Of a stretch of DNA of 64,000 bases, positions 62,550 to 64,000 are shown one piece after another. The position numbers and the translations under genes were made by a program. Below the pieces are notes generated by a model. The model had not been told where the DNA came from. It searched no databases and saw only the letters and a list, made by a program, of their open reading frames with translations. Source of the DNA: Maribacter huludaoensis (GTDB lineage: Bacteria; Bacteroidota; Bacteroidia; Flavobacteriales; Flavobacteriaceae). Location of the stretch: the NCBI RefSeq assembly GCF_029350945.1, contig NZ_JARKMS010000001.1:586313-650312 (forward strand), in the 5' to 3' direction. Each line of letters opens with the position of its first letter. The stretch's first letter is position 1.

Positions 62550-64000
62550 TTTATATCTTCTATATCAATCGCATTAATAGTATTTTCAACAATATCTTTT
62601 ATAACATGATCAATTTCATCTGCCGAAGTGATTATAAAGTTAAGAATTTGTTCTCTTTCTTCGGGTTTTAATTTCTCTTTATCATCCCTTAATAAATCTA
62701 CCAAGCCCATTAATCTAGCAACAGGAGCCCTTACAATATGAGACTGGGTCCAAGCAATTTTTTTGAGTTGGGCATTTTGTTCTTCTATGGCATTTAAGTG
62801 TTGCACCTTTGTAGTAACGTCTTTAGAATTAATTACGATACCTTTTATGGTAGGTTCATCGAACTTGTTTGTAATGGCGGTTTCTAGCCAAACGTAATGA
62901 CCGGCGCCATGTCTAAATCTAAATGGTTTAATATTTACCTGTGATACCTCTAAGATTTTCATGAATTCATTGTAAACGGTATCATAATCATCTGGATGAA
63001 TATAATCGAAAGCACTAGTGCCAACAAACTCTTCTGGTGTAATCTCCAATACTCTTGTAGAAGTTGGGCTTGCATAGGAGAAAATAGCATTTTTATCAGC
63101 AATACAGATCATATCGCTGCCTTCCTGTACTAAAGTTTTATATCTACGTTCACTTTGTATTAATTGCTCTTTCGCATTTTTAGTTTCATTGATATCTCTA
63201 GAGGTTATAATGACACCTTGTATTGAAGGTTCGTGTAATTGGTTGGATACATTGGCTACAAACCACCGCCATTCGCCAAATTTATTTTTAAATCTAAACG
63301 GTTCGATCTTTATAGAATCATTTTGGGTAATTTGGTTGAACTTTGTTTTTACACGCTCTAAATCATCTGGATGTATGTAGTCAAAAGCGTTTTGTCCTTC
63401 AAATTCTTCAGGGCTTATTTGAATGACCTTCGTTGAACTTGGGCTTACATATTTAAAGTTGGCATCTGCATCTAGTATACTAATGATATCACTACTCTCT
63501 TGTACCAGAGTTTTAAATCTGCGTTCACTGTTTTCTAATTGAAGTTCGGCTTTTTTCTTTTCGGTATTATCTCTAGAAATACAATAGTAAACACGATCTT
63601 TCTCGTCCCAATTAGATGACCACAACATGGGTACGGTATGACCGTCTTTATGAACGTATCTATTTTCAAAATTTACTACTTTGTTTCCTGACAATACAGA
63701 TTCGGCATTTTTTTCTGTAGAAATTATGTCTTCTTCATAGATTAGTTCAGTATATCTGGTACCTATTATATCTTTTGGTGCATATCCCCAAATATCTTCA
63801 ACGGCCTTGTTTATGCTTATAAAGTACCCTTCCTCATCAAGGGTGCAGATAATATCTAAAGAAGTATCCATAATTTTTTGCATCTCTTCCTTTGCACTTA
63901 ACAGTACTTGTTGAGATAAAATTTCTGAAGTTATGTCTTTAGAAAAACAGGTTATACCAATTGCTTCACCATCTTTATTATACATTAGGTCAAAGGAAGT
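62546..64000 (-). CDS. Multi-PAS kinase-like protein without ATPase domain (5'-truncated by window edge)
   Basis: The frame is open through the window end, so the N-terminus is missing. Three full PAS/PAC units are visible (~33-150, ~152-270, ~278-395 counted from the codon at 63985) after the end of an earlier one. A phospho-acceptor-type helix pair follows (AWTQSHIVRAPVARLMGLVD), in which H corresponds to the kinase H-box. The protein stops ~70 residues later at AIDIEDIK with no N-, G- or F-box. It may be phosphorylated by another kinase in trans, or act as a receiver phosphatase. Coupled to the receiver at 62139. Confidence 0.9.
   Translation of the reverse strand, partial: TSFDLMYNKDGEAIGITCFSKDITSEILSQQVLLSAKEEMQKIMDTSLDIICTLDEEGYFISINKAVEDIWGYAPKDIIGTRYTELIYEEDIISTEKNAESVLSGNKVVNFENRYVHKDGHTVPMLWSSNWDEKDRVYYCISRDNTEKKKAELQLENSERRFKTLVQESSDIISILDADANFKYVSPSSTKVIQISPEEFEGQNAFDYIHPDDLERVKTKFNQITQNDSIKIEPFRFKNKFGEWRWFVANVSNQLHEPSIQGVIITSRDINETKNAKEQLIQSERRYKTLVQEGSDMICIADKNAIFSYASPTSTRVLEITPEEFVGTSAFDYIHPDDYDTVYNEFMKILEVSQVNIKPFRFRHGAGHYVWLETAITNKFDEPTIKGIVINSKDVTTKVQHLNAIEEQNAQLKKIAWTQSHIVRAPVARLMGLVDLLRDDKEKLKPEEREQILNFIITSADEIDHVIKDIVENTINAIDIEDIK

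Overview
This is a 64 kb chromosomal window from a member of the Bacteroidota, most likely a marine Flavobacteriaceae species (family level by inference, no search run). Evidence: AT-rich DNA, few Shine-Dalgarno sites, TAnnTTTG-type -7 promoter boxes, four TonB-dependent receptors (three with an N-terminal carboxypeptidase-regulatory-like domain), family-typical lipoproteins (DUF4270, DUF5689, SbsA-type Ig), eukaryote-like GlyRS, an atpD-atpC pair apart from the other ATP synthase genes, and single-domain response regulators beside multi-PAS kinases. No rRNA, tRNA, CRISPR array, transposase or prophage was seen.

Layout. 0-5 kb: 3' part of ileS, a DksA-like gene with a degenerate zinc finger, an exported protein, lspA and a 5-formyl-THF cyclo-ligase. 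5-15 kb: uvrC, a patatin/outer-membrane-barrel fusion, a possible small RNA, then DUF3108, tryptophan 2,3-dioxygenase, an M23 lipoprotein and pgi in a tight run. 15-24 kb: a TonB receptor, a small membrane protein, and a divergent locus of an exported EEP nuclease facing a TonB receptor plus a DUF5689/lamin-tail lipoprotein. 23-27 kb: two receiver proteins and a four-PAS histidine kinase. 27-44 kb: mostly housekeeping and envelope genes (ankyrin protein, nitrilase-family amidase, ComF, glyQS, TonB receptor, exonuclease III, aldo/keto reductase, radA, panD, panC), plus two unlisted-size small membrane proteins of 35 and 56 aa. 43-55 kb: glycogen-synthase-like gene, DUF4270 lipoprotein, glmS, TonB receptor plus SGNH lipoprotein, atpD, atpC.

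55-60 kb is the accessory part. A DUF2975-DUF2975-XRE operon sits behind a complete promoter overlaid by two matching 17-bp palindromes. Next comes a decayed polymorphic-toxin area: a 3' toxin fragment with an ExK-like nuclease motif and its probable immunity gene, a second probable immunity gene preceded by a 40-codon toxin tail, and duplicated 3' ends of both the immunity gene and the neighbouring acetyltransferase gene. 60-64 kb: an M61 aminopeptidase, a receiver protein, and a PAS-rich kinase-like protein that ends after its phospho-acceptor helix without an ATPase domain.

The two best leads are the EEP/TonB/lamin-tail locus, which looks like the secreted ExeM/NucH-type nuclease architecture split over separate genes with a dedicated outer-membrane receptor (possible extracellular DNA scavenging), and the toxin/immunity graveyard at 56.4-59.7 kb. 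All functional statements come from reading motifs; no database search was run.
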